Positions 29,442 through 39,191 are shown, counted from the stretch's first letter. The stretch is DNA of 64,000 nucleotides from Parabacteroides sp. TM07-1AC (GCF_003480915.1 NZ_QUKD01000006.1:62001-126000); one strand, 5' to 3'. Numbers and translations are program-made. The notes: generated from the sequence alone by a model not told the origin.

Positions 29442-30673
29442 AAAAAGGGAGTTTATTCATAATAGCATGGACCGGCCTGCTACTGGGCAGCAGTTGCCGG
29501 TCTTTGTCTCCGGAAGAGGACTGCCGGTATCGGTCGGAGGCAGTTGACTTACAGATCGTATCGGCTGATAGTTCGCGAGTAGCCGGACATTCTTGTTTTC
29601 AGGTAGATAATCATTTCGTTTGGGGGGCTTCTCCTATTCAAGGGGAAGATGGTAAATATTATCTGGTTTTTGCCGGGTTTGAGACGGGAACGTATCGTTT
29701 TTCCGATGCTTGGGTGCTAGGCTCCAAGTTGGGGCTGGCCGTATCTGACAACCCCGACGGAGGGTATCATTTCCTCGGATTTTTTTTGAATCAGGACGGA
29801 TATGCCCCCGATACCTCTTCCTGGGATGCGCAGACCGTGCATAATCCGCATATTCGTAAGTTTGATGGCAAATATTATCTGTATTATATAGGTGGGGCAG
29901 ATCCTATCGGACTGGTTCCTATCCGCTGCTCTTCCGGTGAGCTTGACCGACGTAGCCGTATTCAGCAGAGTTTGAAAATCGGCGTGATTGTGTTCGACTC
30001 ATTCGACCAGCTGTTGAAAGGAGATTATACACATTCCACTCAGCCCTTACTGACTCCCCGCACCCGGGTGAAGGAGGATGCTATCGTAGATCCTTCTCCG
30101 GAGGGTACGCAACCGTTGCCGGATAATATTATCGTAGTGAATCCTTCCGTCGTCTACCGTCCGTCCGACCGGAAGTATCTGCTTTATTTTAAGGGGAATA
30201 TTTATGACCCTACTTGGCGGGGGGTGCACGGAGTGGCTATCAGCGACTCACCGACGGGACCGTTCGTTCCTCTCGACCGTGAGATATTTACTATAGAGAC
30301 GACGGACGGCGGGAAGTTATCTGCCGAAGATCCTTATGTATGGTATAGTCAGGATGATCAGCTCTTTTATGCCATATTCAAAGACTTTACCGGGAAGTTT
30401 ACGAAAGGAGAACCCTCGCTGGCCCTTATGTATTCGAAAGACGGTATCGACTGGCTGCTGCCTGAACATTCTCAATTCCTCAAAAAAGAACTGATACTGA
30501 ACTCCGGCGATACCATTCGGGTAGATCGCCTGGAGCGTCCGCAGCTTTTGTTGGATGAGAAAGGAAATCCTTTGATATTATATGCTGCCTGCTCTGTTAT
30601 CAATGTCAACCCTCGTACGGACGGAGGATGTTTTAACGTACAGATTCCGCTGAAGAGAGTTGCAGGGAAATAA
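29438..30673 (+). CDS. GH43/GH117-like beta-propeller lipoprotein, family not settled
   Basis: A 411-residue protein with signal ending LLLGSSC. The start is ATG 29438, overlapping the GH92 stop (ATGA). Repeated blade motifs of a five-bladed propeller are seen: DNHFVWGASPIQGEDGKYYLVFAG, LGLAVSDNPDGGYHFLG, TVHNPHIRKFDGKYYLYYIGG, IIVVNPSVVYRPSDRKYLLYFKG, SAEDPYVWYSQDDQLFYAIFKD and RPQLLLDEKGNPLILYAAC. Such motifs are shared by GH43, GH32/68, GH117 and GH130 relatives. I cannot assign a family or substrate from sequence alone. Its coupling to GH92 suggests both act on the same oligosaccharide. Confidence 0.7.
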   Translation: MKKGSLFIIAWTGLLLGSSCRSLSPEEDCRYRSEAVDLQIVSADSSRVAGHSCFQVDNHFVWGASPIQGEDGKYYLVFAGFETGTYRFSDAWVLGSKLGLAVSDNPDGGYHFLGFFLNQDGYAPDTSSWDAQTVHNPHIRKFDGKYYLYYIGGADPIGLVPIRCSSGELDRRSRIQQSLKIGVIVFDSFDQLLKGDYTHSTQPLLTPRTRVKEDAIVDPSPEGTQPLPDNIIVVNPSVVYRPSDRKYLLYFKGNIYDPTWRGVHGVAISDSPTGPFVPLDREIFTIETTDGGKLSAEDPYVWYSQDDQLFYAIFKDFTGKFTKGEPSLALMYSKDGIDWLLPEHSQFLKKELILNSGDTIRVDRLERPQLLLDEKGNPLILYAACSVINVNPRTDGGCFNVQIPLKRVAGK

Positions 30674-30705
30674 AAACAATCGATAAATCATAATCTCCCC
30701 GGAGA

Positions 30706-30723
30706 TATATTTGAGTATCTTTG
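30706..30723 (+). promoter_or_regulatory. Two overlapping-range -7-like elements before the NPCBM protein gene
   Basis: TATATTTG (30706-30713) and TATCTTTG (30716-30723) both fit TAnnTTTG, 28-38 nt before ATG 30751. A 6-bp dyad ATCTCC-CC-GGAGAT lies immediately upstream. No clear -33 TTTG is seen, so the promoter is only a candidate. Confidence 0.35.
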
Positions 30724-30750
30724 GGGACTTATACATATTCTTATTTTACC

Positions 30751-33582
30751 ATGAAAAAGACAATTTCTTTATTTCTCCTTTTGGGAGGATTTTTCTTGTC
30801 CGGGCTGACTGCAAATGCCCAGAATACGCTCTCTTTGCCGGAGATGGATTTATCTTTAGCCTATCAGCAGTATGGTTCGCCTATGAAGAATATGGCGGTT
30901 ACCGGCGAGACGCTGACGATAGCCGGTGAACAGTTTAAGCAGGGAATCGGTGTACAGGCAAACAGCAAGATCAAATTGAGCCTGCGTAACAACACTTCGC
31001 AGTTTACCTGTAAGGTGGGGGTGAACGACCATTCGCTGGATTATAAAAAAGAAGATTTCAGTAAGATACCGATGACGGACGGGACGATGTTGTTTTACCG
31101 GACGGATGGAACCGGAGGAAAGAAACAGTTTGTCGGAGTGGGTTCCGGTGACGGCTCCCTGGGAAAAGGAAGTGTCGTTTTCCGCCTGGTAGGCGACGGG
31201 AAAGAAATGTATAACAGCGGAATGGTACGTGGAGGCGAGAAAGCCCGTGATATTTCTTTGGACGTATCCGGTGTGGACGTTCTGGAACTGATCGTAGAAG
31301 ATGGGGCGGATGGTGTCAGTGGCGACCATGCCGACTGGATCGAGCCGGTCTTCTCTTATAACGAGATCAAGCCTTCGCTGGTGAATGCCGACTATAAAGG
31401 GGCTATTGAAACTATGCCGGCAGCAATAGAAAAGAAATTAAGGAATAAGATCGCAGCATTGCCTGTTATCGATCTGCCGGTGGCACGTCCTGAGAAGGAT
31501 TGGCTGCTTGATGCCAAAGGCGTGAAAGCAGGTATATACCAGGCGCATAACGGGAAAGATATTGTGCTATCCAACGGTCTGATAAGCCGTATTTTCCGTG
31601 TGTACCCGAACCTGGCGACTGTCGATCTGATCAATCAGATGACCGGAGAAAGTATGCTGCGTGCCGTCAGCAATGAAGGTATTCTAAAGATAGACGATAA
31701 AGTATATACGTTAGGCGGCCTCGACGGGCAGTTTGAATACGGATATACGCAATACAAATGGGTCGACAGTCTGACCATCCTGCCGAACTCGTTCCGGGTG
31801 ACAGGATTCGATATCACTGAGTTGACTCCCCGTATCGATTGGGCGAATAAACGCTGGTCGCTGGTAAAGCCGGGTGAAACGACGGGTAAGGTGCTCTCTT
31901 TCTATCTCGAAGGACCGGATTACCTGAAAGGCGTAAAGGTAAAACTGAATTATGCTTTGTATGACGGTATCCCCTGTATCAGTAAATGGATGGAGATAGA
32001 AAACGAGAGTGACATGAACATTACGCTCGACGAGTTCACCCTGGAGCAGTTGGCTATGGCGGAACCCGAATCTCCGGTGGAAGCCAAACGCCCCGAACAA
32101 TTCCTGAAACCCAATATCCATGTCGAAAGCGACTGGGCGTTCCTGGGATTCACTGAACGGGAAGCCGACCGTACTGAGTTTTGGAATACCGATCCGCGTT
32201 ATACTTCCCAGTGTAACTACCCCTTGCTCACCCCCTGCCTGCTGGAGGTAAAGCTCCCGATGGGACCGGATGAAGATATTGCTGCCGGTGGCAAGTTCCG
32301 GAGTTTCCGTACCTGGCTGATGCCTTTCGACAGCGATGACCGTGACCGGAAAGGTCTTTTCCTGAAACGGATGTACCGTAAGATCGCTCCGTGGACTACT
32401 GAAAACCCGATTTTCCTGCATTGCGTATCGTCAGACCCGAAGGTGGTGAAGACAGCTATCGACCAATGTGCAGAAACCGGTTATGAGATGGTTATCCTCA
32501 GCTTCGGTTCGGGATTGAATATGGAAGATGAGAGTGAAGCGAACATCGCCAAGTTCAAGGAATTTACCGAATATGCCAACTCCAAAGGTATCGAACTGGG
32601 AGGTTATTCCCTGTTGTCGAGCCGCTGGATCAGCGACGAAGTGGATGTTATTAACCCGGAAACAGGGAAGCGCGGAGGCATGATTTTCGGCAGTTCGCCT
32701 TGTCTTTCCAGCGAGTGGGGATATGACTACTTCCGTAAGATACGCTCTTTCTACGAGAAGACAGGAATGACGGTTTTTGAGAACGACGGCTCTTATCCGG
32801 GCAACGTTTGTGCCTCGACCAGTCATGCCTATCATAAAGGTTTGAAAGACTCCCAGTGGAAACAACGCCAACAGATTGTAAACCTTTATCAGTGGATGTG
32901 TGAAAATGGCATTTATACCAATATCCCCGACTTCGGTTACATGCTGAATGGCGGAACGAAGGTCGGTATCGGTTATCGTGAAGTGAACTGGTCGCTTCCC
33001 CGTGAACGCCAGCTTGTGTTGGGACGTCAGGTAATGTATGACGGCCTGTGGGAACGTCTGCCGGGTATGTGTTGGACATTCGTTCCGCTCACCCAATATC
33101 ATGGTGGTGGTGCCGCTGCTACCCTCGAACCTTTGAAAGATCACATCCCCGACTATAAAGCGCACATGATCCAGAACTATGGAGCCGGTGTACAGGCTTG
33201 TTATCGTGGTCCCCGTTTATACGATACCCCCGAAACGAAAGCTGCCGTGGTGGAGGTGATCGACTGGTACAAGAAATACCGGACTATCCTCAACAGCGAA
33301 CTGATCCACTTGCGCCGTGCCGACGGACGTGACTGGGATGGTTTCATGCATGTGGACCCACAAGGCAAGGAAAAAGGCTTTGCCCTGTTGTTCAACCCGA
33401 CCGACCAGGTTATCACCCGTACGATCCGGCTTCCACTTTATTACACCGGTATCTCCGATGTAGCGAAGATCAGGGAAAAAGAGAATGCTCTGGTTACTTA
33501 TAAGCTGAATCGCGATTATACGGTAGATATTACGGTGACTATTCCTGCCCGTGGAAATACCTGGCTGGTGATAGAGAAATAA
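30751..33582 (+). CDS. NPCBM-domain glycoside hydrolase-like protein (GH36/GH27-like barrel)
   Basis: A 943-residue secreted protein (MKKTISLFLLLGGFFLSGLTANAQ); the ATG at 30751 is chosen over a TTG at 30721. Residues about 35-190 resemble an NPCBM carbohydrate-binding module: EQFKQGIGVQANSKIKLSL, VGVNDHSLDY, VVFRLVGDGKEMYNSG and VLELIVEDGADGVSGDHADW. The rest has a beta domain and a barrel similar to clan GH-D alpha-galactosidases, with CAETGYEMVILSFGSGLNMED and TGMTVFENDGSYPG, where Asp679 is a candidate nucleophile. It is far from well-known GH36, and the assignment is by layout rather than clear family motifs. It is the last gene of region C. Confidence 0.65.
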   Translation: MKKTISLFLLLGGFFLSGLTANAQNTLSLPEMDLSLAYQQYGSPMKNMAVTGETLTIAGEQFKQGIGVQANSKIKLSLRNNTSQFTCKVGVNDHSLDYKKEDFSKIPMTDGTMLFYRTDGTGGKKQFVGVGSGDGSLGKGSVVFRLVGDGKEMYNSGMVRGGEKARDISLDVSGVDVLELIVEDGADGVSGDHADWIEPVFSYNEIKPSLVNADYKGAIETMPAAIEKKLRNKIAALPVIDLPVARPEKDWLLDAKGVKAGIYQAHNGKDIVLSNGLISRIFRVYPNLATVDLINQMTGESMLRAVSNEGILKIDDKVYTLGGLDGQFEYGYTQYKWVDSLTILPNSFRVTGFDITELTPRIDWANKRWSLVKPGETTGKVLSFYLEGPDYLKGVKVKLNYALYDGIPCISKWMEIENESDMNITLDEFTLEQLAMAEPESPVEAKRPEQFLKPNIHVESDWAFLGFTEREADRTEFWNTDPRYTSQCNYPLLTPCLLEVKLPMGPDEDIAAGGKFRSFRTWLMPFDSDDRDRKGLFLKRMYRKIAPWTTENPIFLHCVSSDPKVVKTAIDQCAETGYEMVILSFGSGLNMEDESEANIAKFKEFTEYANSKGIELGGYSLLSSRWISDEVDVINPETGKRGGMIFGSSPCLSSEWGYDYFRKIRSFYEKTGMTVFENDGSYPGNVCASTSHAYHKGLKDSQWKQRQQIVNLYQWMCENGIYTNIPDFGYMLNGGTKVGIGYREVNWSLPRERQLVLGRQVMYDGLWERLPGMCWTFVPLTQYHGGGAAATLEPLKDHIPDYKAHMIQNYGAGVQACYRGPRLYDTPETKAAVVEVIDWYKKYRTILNSELIHLRRADGRDWDGFMHVDPQGKEKGFALLFNPTDQVITRTIRLPLYYTGISDVAKIREKENALVTYKLNRDYTVDITVTIPARGNTWLVIEK

Positions 33583-33615
33583 ATAGGCTCTTTTACATCA
33601 ATATTGTTTAATATA

Positions 33616-33717
33616 ACTATCATACTATCATTTATGGCTTTATATATGTTGAATATCAATATGTAAAGGCTATGATAGTTAGTGTGATAGTTCCATTTTC
33701 TACTATCATACTATCAT
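33616..33717. repeat. ACTATCAT direct/inverted repeat cluster
   Basis: ACTATCATACTATCAT occurs at 33616-33631 and again at 33702-33717. Between them lies an interrupted reverse copy (ATGATAGT at 33672, TGATAGT at 33685). The middle copy could pair with either flank, giving two mutually exclusive hairpins downstream of region C. Confidence 0.75.
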
Positions 33718-33787
33718 AAAACTGCCTGACAAAACTTCCTGTCTATAGGACTTATTTTCAGCAAAGTAACTAATTATCTTTTTTGAG

Positions 33788-33856
33788 ACCCAGGTGTAAA
33801 GGGTGTCGGGACCCGGGTCTTAGCATCGTTCAAACCCGGGTGTAAAAGGATATAAA
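33788..33856. repeat. Three-copy 23-bp tandem array, core ACCCGGGT
   Basis: Units start at 33788 (ACCCAGGTGTAAAGGG), 33811 (ACCCGGGTCTTAGC) and 33834 (ACCCGGGTGTAAAAGG), a spacing of exactly 23 bp. Units two and three begin with the 8-bp palindrome ACCCGGGT. Units one and three agree over 16 bases with few mismatches; unit two has diverged after the palindrome. Confidence 0.6.
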
Positions 33857-34192
33857 ATGGGGGGCTGAAGGAGAAAAATTAGTTGTTTTCGTGAAAAAAG
33901 TAGGTATAGTTGAGTAAAAAATATAGGGTGCTATGGAAAAAATGGTCTGTGTCTGATAGTTTTTTATGTCTATTTTTACGATGCTTTACCTTAAATAGAT
34001 CGTTTTATGATAGTTGAATGATGATTTGTCTTAATCGGGAACATTTTGTTTTATGTAAAATAGATCAATAAACGCATTTTAAGGTTAAATAGGTAAATAT
34101 TCTATTTGTGTAAAACGTACTTTATATCAGTCTGTTATTTGAATATCAAGATAAGAACACGTTATAACCTTTCTTAAGCAACTGATTTAGTC

Positions 34193-34381
34193 CGATAAGA
34201 ACTCATTCAAAACAGATAAATCTTAAAAAAGGAAATATGTAAAAAAGGCTTTAGAGGAGTTCCATTCATAAAGATTTGAGTGGGGAGAGTGTTAAATTCT
34301 TATTTTTTTTAATATGAGAAACCGATATTAGTGTATTTTTTATATATTTGGCAAAAAATTGAGTGAGTTCTTATCGAACTC
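34193..34381. promoter_or_regulatory. Paired GATAAGAACTCA elements and promoter of the region D susC
   Basis: CGATAAGAACTCATTC (34193-34208) is matched in reverse by GAGTGAGTTCTTATCG (34361-34376) with one mismatch. The downstream element also forms a local dyad GAGTTC-TTATC-GAACTC (34365-34381). It lies just after a consensus -7 box TATATTTG (34343-34350), which is an operator-like position. The susC ATG is at 34465. Confidence 0.5.
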
Positions 34382-34464
34382 AGGTCAATTATTGGTATTC
34401 TGACAAGTTTACTGTAAAGGGTGATACAATTGTAATGCAGATATAAATCTAATAATTCAAGTTT

Positions 34465-37400
34465 ATGAACAACGCTTTACTGAAAGACAATCTTGCTGCA
34501 AGAGCAGTGGATTCTCAGACGCGGAAGGTGTTATCCAGGTCCGGTCTTATAGCTGGATTATGTATATCTTCCCTCGTTTCTTCGTATGCTATTCCGGGCG
34601 GAGTGGATGCAGCGAAAGCAAAGAATGAAAGTGTTATGATCACTCAACAGGCTAAAAAGGTGTCGGGTGTAGTAACGGACAGTGCCGGAGAGCCTATACC
34701 AGGTGCTAATGTTGTGCAGAAAGGAACCACAAATGGTACAGTTACCGATCTGGACGGTAAGTATACCCTGGATGTACCTAATAATGCAACTCTGGTTGTT
34801 TCTTTTATTGGTTATACTACGCAAGAAGTAAAGGTAGGTAGTCAGTCAGTGCTGAATGTCAGTTTGGCTGAAGAGGCAATTGGTCTGAATGAGGTTGTAG
34901 CCATTGGTTATGGTTATGTAAAGAAGAAAGACTTGACAGGTGCTGTTTCTACTGTATCGGCTGATGATATGGTAATGGGCGGTACGGTAAGTAATGCAGC
35001 TCAGGCTTTGCAGGGTAAGACTGCTGGTGTGCAGGTTTCACAGAGTTCTAAAGCTCCGGGCGGTACTATTTCGGTACGTGTTCGTGGTAGCAACTCTATT
35101 TCGTCTACCAACGAACCGTTGTATGTAGTGGACGGTTTCCCATCTTCTGAAGGTTTGAACATCAATCCGAATGATATTGAATCTATGCAGATTTTGAAAG
35201 ATGCTTCCGCAACAGCTATCTATGGAGCCCGTGGTGCCAATGGTGTCGTATTGATTACGACTAAACGGGGTAAAGCCGGTGAGAATAAGATTTCTTACAG
35301 CGGTTATATGGGGGCTCAAAAGATTGATAATCCATTTACATTTATAAATGCGAAGGATTATATGAATTTACAGAATGCGTTGTATCAGGAAATTGAAGGA
35401 CAGGAAGGTAATCCGAATGGAGCCTATACCCCTTCTCAGTTGCAGTCTGACGTAGATACGGATTGGTTGAAAGAAACAACGCGTGTCGGTTTGGTACATG
35501 ACCATAATATTCAATTCCGTGGTGGTACGGAGAAAACAAAGGTATTGACCAGCCTGGGCTTCTATCAGCAGGAAGGTGTCTTGAAGAATACTGACTTTAA
35601 TCGTATTTCCGGACGTATCAATGTCGATCAGACAATCAACGATTACATCAAGGCGGGAGCTACGATGTATGCACATCGCGAACAGTCAAACTATCAGATG
35701 TATAGCGGAAGTATTGTCAACTCAAACGTATTGTTGAGTATTATGGACTATGATCCGACAGTGAAGCCTTATAATGAAGATGGTTCTTATGGTCGTGTAC
35801 CGGGTGGTCGTGGCGATAACCCATTGGCTAATTTGTTGGAACGTAAGAATGATATGACCAACGATAAGTTTAACGGTACTGCTTTCCTTGAAGTGCACCC
35901 GTTCGAAGGTTTCACTGCCAAGGCGACTGCCGGTGTGGAGTTGTTGAATAATTTCAAAGGGACTTATCTGCCGAAATCGACTTATCAAGGAGAAATTGAA
36001 GGTGGTGTGGCAACAACATACGATTTCAGAGCTACCCGTCAGGTATTTGAAGGTATCTTGAATTATATGAAGACCTTCAATAATATGCACGACCTGAATG
36101 TGATGTTGGGATATTCTTATGAAAAATACAATTCAGAATATCGTCAGACTGAAGCAAAAGGATTCTCAACCGACTTGTTCCAGTGGAACAATTTGAGTGC
36201 TGCTTCTACGAAAGATATTATGTCTAATAAGACAGAGAATATTTTGGCTTCTTTCTTTGGACGTGTGAATTATACATTCAAGGATAAGTATTTGGCAACG
36301 GTGACGGTTCGTCGCGACGGTTCTTCCCGTTTCGGTGTAAACAACCATTGGGGTACTTTCCCTTCCGGATCGTTGGCTTGGCGTGCCAGTGAGGAAGATT
36401 TTATTAAGAATTTGAATCTTTTCAGCAACTTGAAGGTTCGTGCCGGTTATGGTGTGACGGGTAATGAACGTATTGGTGATTACGCATCTTATGCATTGAT
36501 TTCAACCAACCGGATCACCCTGGACGGTTCAAGCAACAAGCCGGGTACGCATCTGAACCAAAGCAGTCCGGAGAATGCCAGTTTGAAATGGGAGACAACT
36601 TCTCAGTATAATGTCGGTGTGGATATGGGATTCTTTGACAACCGCTTGTCTGTGACATTGGATGGTTATTGGAAAAAAACAGAAGACTTGCTGCTGAAAG
36701 TATCTTTACCCTATTATACAGGTTTTACTTCCGGGCAGCGTAATATCGGTGCTATACAGAACCGTGGTTTCGAAATCGACATTACCTCTCATAACCTGAC
36801 AGGTGATTTTACTTGGGATACGAAGTTTAACTTGGCCGTTAACCGTAACAAAGTGTTGGATTTAGGTAGCAGCACAGATATTTATATCACATCTTCCAAG
36901 CCGATGGGTACTGTGTCGGAAGAGGCTTATGCCGTTGTTCGCGAAGGTGAATCATTAGGTTCTTTGTTCGGTTATAAATATATAGGTGTATTGCAAGAAG
37001 GTGAAACATACGCTCCGCAACCTAACTCCAAACCGGGTGATCCGAAGTTCGAAGATGTGAATAAGGATGGTAAGATTGATTCTGACGATCGTACAATCAT
37101 TGGTAATGCAAATCCGGATGTGATTTTCGGTTTGACGAATAACTTTGCCTGGAAAGGTTTTGATCTCTCTATCTTCTTCCAGGGATCAATCGGTAACGAC
37201 TTGTTGAATATGACTCGTATGAATCTGGAATGGAAACGTACACCGGATGCACTGAACCGTTGGACTCCGACGAATACCAATACAGATATTCCGCGTAATG
37301 GTTTCTACTATTCTCAGTACGGAGGTTATATCAATGATCATTTTATCGAAGACGCTTCTTTCCTGCGTTTGAAAAATTTGACATTGGGCTACACGATTCC

Positions 37401-37620
37401 GTTTAAGAAGGTGGTAAGTTCCTGCCGTGTGTATTTCTCTGCTGAAAACTTATTCACTATCACGGGATATTCCGGCTGGGATCCTGAAGTGGATACTAAG
37501 GCTAACGAAGCGACTCAGTCTGGTGGTAGCCAGCAGACTGCAAATGCCGGTGCCGGTCTTGACTTCAATGCGTATCCGTCTACACGTACTTATACGGTCG
37601 GTTTGAATATTACATTCTAA
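34465..37620 (+). CDS. SusC-like TonB-dependent receptor without STN domain
   Basis: A 1051-residue outer-membrane importer. The long, charged N-terminus (MNNALLKDNLAARAVDSQTRK) precedes a hydrophobic signal segment SGLIAGLCISSLVSSYA. No STN domain is present. The regulatory-like domain begins at VSGVVTDSAGEPIPGANVVQKG, then EVVAIGYGYVKKKDLTG, plug PLYVVDGFPS and ASATAIYGARGANGVVLITTK, and the barrel ends TYTVGLNITF. Lack of STN and of an adjacent sigma/FecR pair means a different control from regions C and F; the dyads upstream are candidate sites. SusD follows after 21 nt. Confidence 0.95.
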   Translation: MNNALLKDNLAARAVDSQTRKVLSRSGLIAGLCISSLVSSYAIPGGVDAAKAKNESVMITQQAKKVSGVVTDSAGEPIPGANVVQKGTTNGTVTDLDGKYTLDVPNNATLVVSFIGYTTQEVKVGSQSVLNVSLAEEAIGLNEVVAIGYGYVKKKDLTGAVSTVSADDMVMGGTVSNAAQALQGKTAGVQVSQSSKAPGGTISVRVRGSNSISSTNEPLYVVDGFPSSEGLNINPNDIESMQILKDASATAIYGARGANGVVLITTKRGKAGENKISYSGYMGAQKIDNPFTFINAKDYMNLQNALYQEIEGQEGNPNGAYTPSQLQSDVDTDWLKETTRVGLVHDHNIQFRGGTEKTKVLTSLGFYQQEGVLKNTDFNRISGRINVDQTINDYIKAGATMYAHREQSNYQMYSGSIVNSNVLLSIMDYDPTVKPYNEDGSYGRVPGGRGDNPLANLLERKNDMTNDKFNGTAFLEVHPFEGFTAKATAGVELLNNFKGTYLPKSTYQGEIEGGVATTYDFRATRQVFEGILNYMKTFNNMHDLNVMLGYSYEKYNSEYRQTEAKGFSTDLFQWNNLSAASTKDIMSNKTENILASFFGRVNYTFKDKYLATVTVRRDGSSRFGVNNHWGTFPSGSLAWRASEEDFIKNLNLFSNLKVRAGYGVTGNERIGDYASYALISTNRITLDGSSNKPGTHLNQSSPENASLKWETTSQYNVGVDMGFFDNRLSVTLDGYWKKTEDLLLKVSLPYYTGFTSGQRNIGAIQNRGFEIDITSHNLTGDFTWDTKFNLAVNRNKVLDLGSSTDIYITSSKPMGTVSEEAYAVVREGESLGSLFGYKYIGVLQEGETYAPQPNSKPGDPKFEDVNKDGKIDSDDRTIIGNANPDVIFGLTNNFAWKGFDLSIFFQGSIGNDLLNMTRMNLEWKRTPDALNRWTPTNTNTDIPRNGFYYSQYGGYINDHFIEDASFLRLKNLTLGYTIPFKKVVSSCRVYFSAENLFTITGYSGWDPEVDTKANEATQSGGSQQTANAGAGLDFNAYPSTRTYTVGLNITF

Positions 37621-37641
37621 TAAAAAGAGGAGATTTTAAAT

Positions 37642-39177
37642 ATGAAAATAAAAAGATATTTGTTAGGCTTAGCGGCAGCAGGGTTGTTTTCTGCTTGTAC
37701 CGATCTGGATCCGGAAATATATAGCAACCTGACGAGTGCGAATGCGTATGGCACGGAGTCGGATATTGAAGCGGCCGTTGTCGGATTGTATTCAGACATG
37801 ACTCCTTATCCGGGAGATGCCTGGTTGCTGTATGGCGGTTATATGATCATGATGACTGATTATGCAACTGATATGGGGTATTCGACTGCCGCTGGCGATC
37901 CGGCGAAGTTGAGTAATATGACGTATGATGCCAACAACCGTTATTTCAGTAATAACTGGCGTGATTTGTATAATGTCATTTCTAATGCCAATGTTATTTT
38001 GGATAAGGTGGATGCCGTAGACATGTCAGAAGAGAAAAAAGATCTGGTAAAGGGGCAGGCTATGTTTTTACGTGCTTTTTGTTACCGTGACCTGACAGAT
38101 GCTTTTGGTGCGGTACCTTTCTTTACCTCTTTGGTGGATGATCCTTTTTCAATGAATGATGTTGATCTGACACCGGTTGCACAGATTGAAGAAAAAATAA
38201 TTGCCGATTTGAAGGAATGTATCAATTTGTTGCCCGCAAGTTGGGAAGGTCAGGATTTGGCACGTGCTACCAGTGGAGCAGCTGCTACATTGCTGGGTAA
38301 GATCTATTTACGTAATCATGACTATACTAATGCGAAGACTTATATTGATATGGTGCTGAACAGTGGCCAGTATGAGTTGGAAAGTGATTTTAAATATGTA
38401 TGGTCTGAGAATAATAAGTATGGTAAAGAGATGATCTTTGCTATTTTGCATGAATCTTCTCAAAACGGAGGTGAGATTGCCAACCACTTTGGTCCGAGTG
38501 ACCATCCGGATGTACCGGGACGTTGGCAATATTATGGCGTATCTCTCCCGTTCTGGCGTAGCTATGATAAAGAAGACCCGCGTCGTGAATTCTTTTATTA
38601 TGACTATACGGGTGTTGCTGCTCGTGATGACCAGTCTGAATATGGTTTCCGTTATATGGTACCGGAAGAGGGTGTGACCGTGGTTCCGAATGATACGACA
38701 AAATACATGCAGAATGTTTCTACAATGAAATATACGTACGATATGCTTTCGGAAGCTTACTATGATGGTCGTACCATCTGTCTTTTCCGTCTGTCGGATG
38801 TTATTTTGTGTAAGGCTGAAATCGAAAACAATTTGAATGGTCCGGCTGCAGCCCTTCCATATTTGAATCAGATCCGTGCCCGTGCCGGTGCTCCGGAATA
38901 TGGCAAGCACGATCGTTTTCAGACTCCGGCAAGTAAAGAAGCGATGAATGAGGCTATCTTGAAGGAACGTGGTTATGAACTGGTGTTCGAATTTCAGCGT
39001 CGTGCAGACTTGATCCGTTTCGGTAAGTATGAAGAGGTGGTTAATGCACATCTGAAAAAACTGGGTATTGCCCAGCCGACGAATGTGACACCTAGCTTGC
39101 GCTATTTCCCGTATCCGTTGAATGATGCGCAATTAAATTCAAAAATGGCAGCCGAGAACGCTTCTCGTTTACCATAA
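37642..39177 (+). CDS. SusD-like glycan-binding lipoprotein
   Basis: A 511-residue SusD/RagB family lipoprotein; the signal ends GLFSAC with Cys19 lipidated. Family motifs: LVKGQAMFLRAFCYRDLTDAFGAVPFF, LSDVILCKAEIENNL, LNQIRARAGAPEYG and LKERGYELVFEFQRRADLIRFG. It is paired with the SusC encoded 21 nt upstream. A hairpin terminator starts 14 nt after the stop, before the sulfotransferase trio. Confidence 0.95.
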   Translation: MKIKRYLLGLAAAGLFSACTDLDPEIYSNLTSANAYGTESDIEAAVVGLYSDMTPYPGDAWLLYGGYMIMMTDYATDMGYSTAAGDPAKLSNMTYDANNRYFSNNWRDLYNVISNANVILDKVDAVDMSEEKKDLVKGQAMFLRAFCYRDLTDAFGAVPFFTSLVDDPFSMNDVDLTPVAQIEEKIIADLKECINLLPASWEGQDLARATSGAAATLLGKIYLRNHDYTNAKTYIDMVLNSGQYELESDFKYVWSENNKYGKEMIFAILHESSQNGGEIANHFGPSDHPDVPGRWQYYGVSLPFWRSYDKEDPRREFFYYDYTGVAARDDQSEYGFRYMVPEEGVTVVPNDTTKYMQNVSTMKYTYDMLSEAYYDGRTICLFRLSDVILCKAEIENNLNGPAAALPYLNQIRARAGAPEYGKHDRFQTPASKEAMNEAILKERGYELVFEFQRRADLIRFGKYEEVVNAHLKKLGIAQPTNVTPSLRYFPYPLNDAQLNSKMAAENASRLP

Positions 39178-39191
39178 TAAAACACTGGAGA

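Larger units (their letters stand above)
33583..34464. other. Long non-coding region between two PULs, rich in repeats
   Basis: About 880 AT-rich bases without a credible gene on either strand. It contains an ACTATCAT repeat cluster (33616-33717), a three-copy 23-bp tandem array (33788-33856), a widely spaced 16-bp inverted repeat (34193-34208 / 34361-34376) and a -7-like element TATATTTG at 34343 for the susC gene. Confidence 0.7.

Noticed and set aside
32431..33165. Minus-strand open frame (244 codons) opposite the NPCBM protein
   Set aside because: Same reason: antisense shadow with no domain, signal peptide or promoter of its own.
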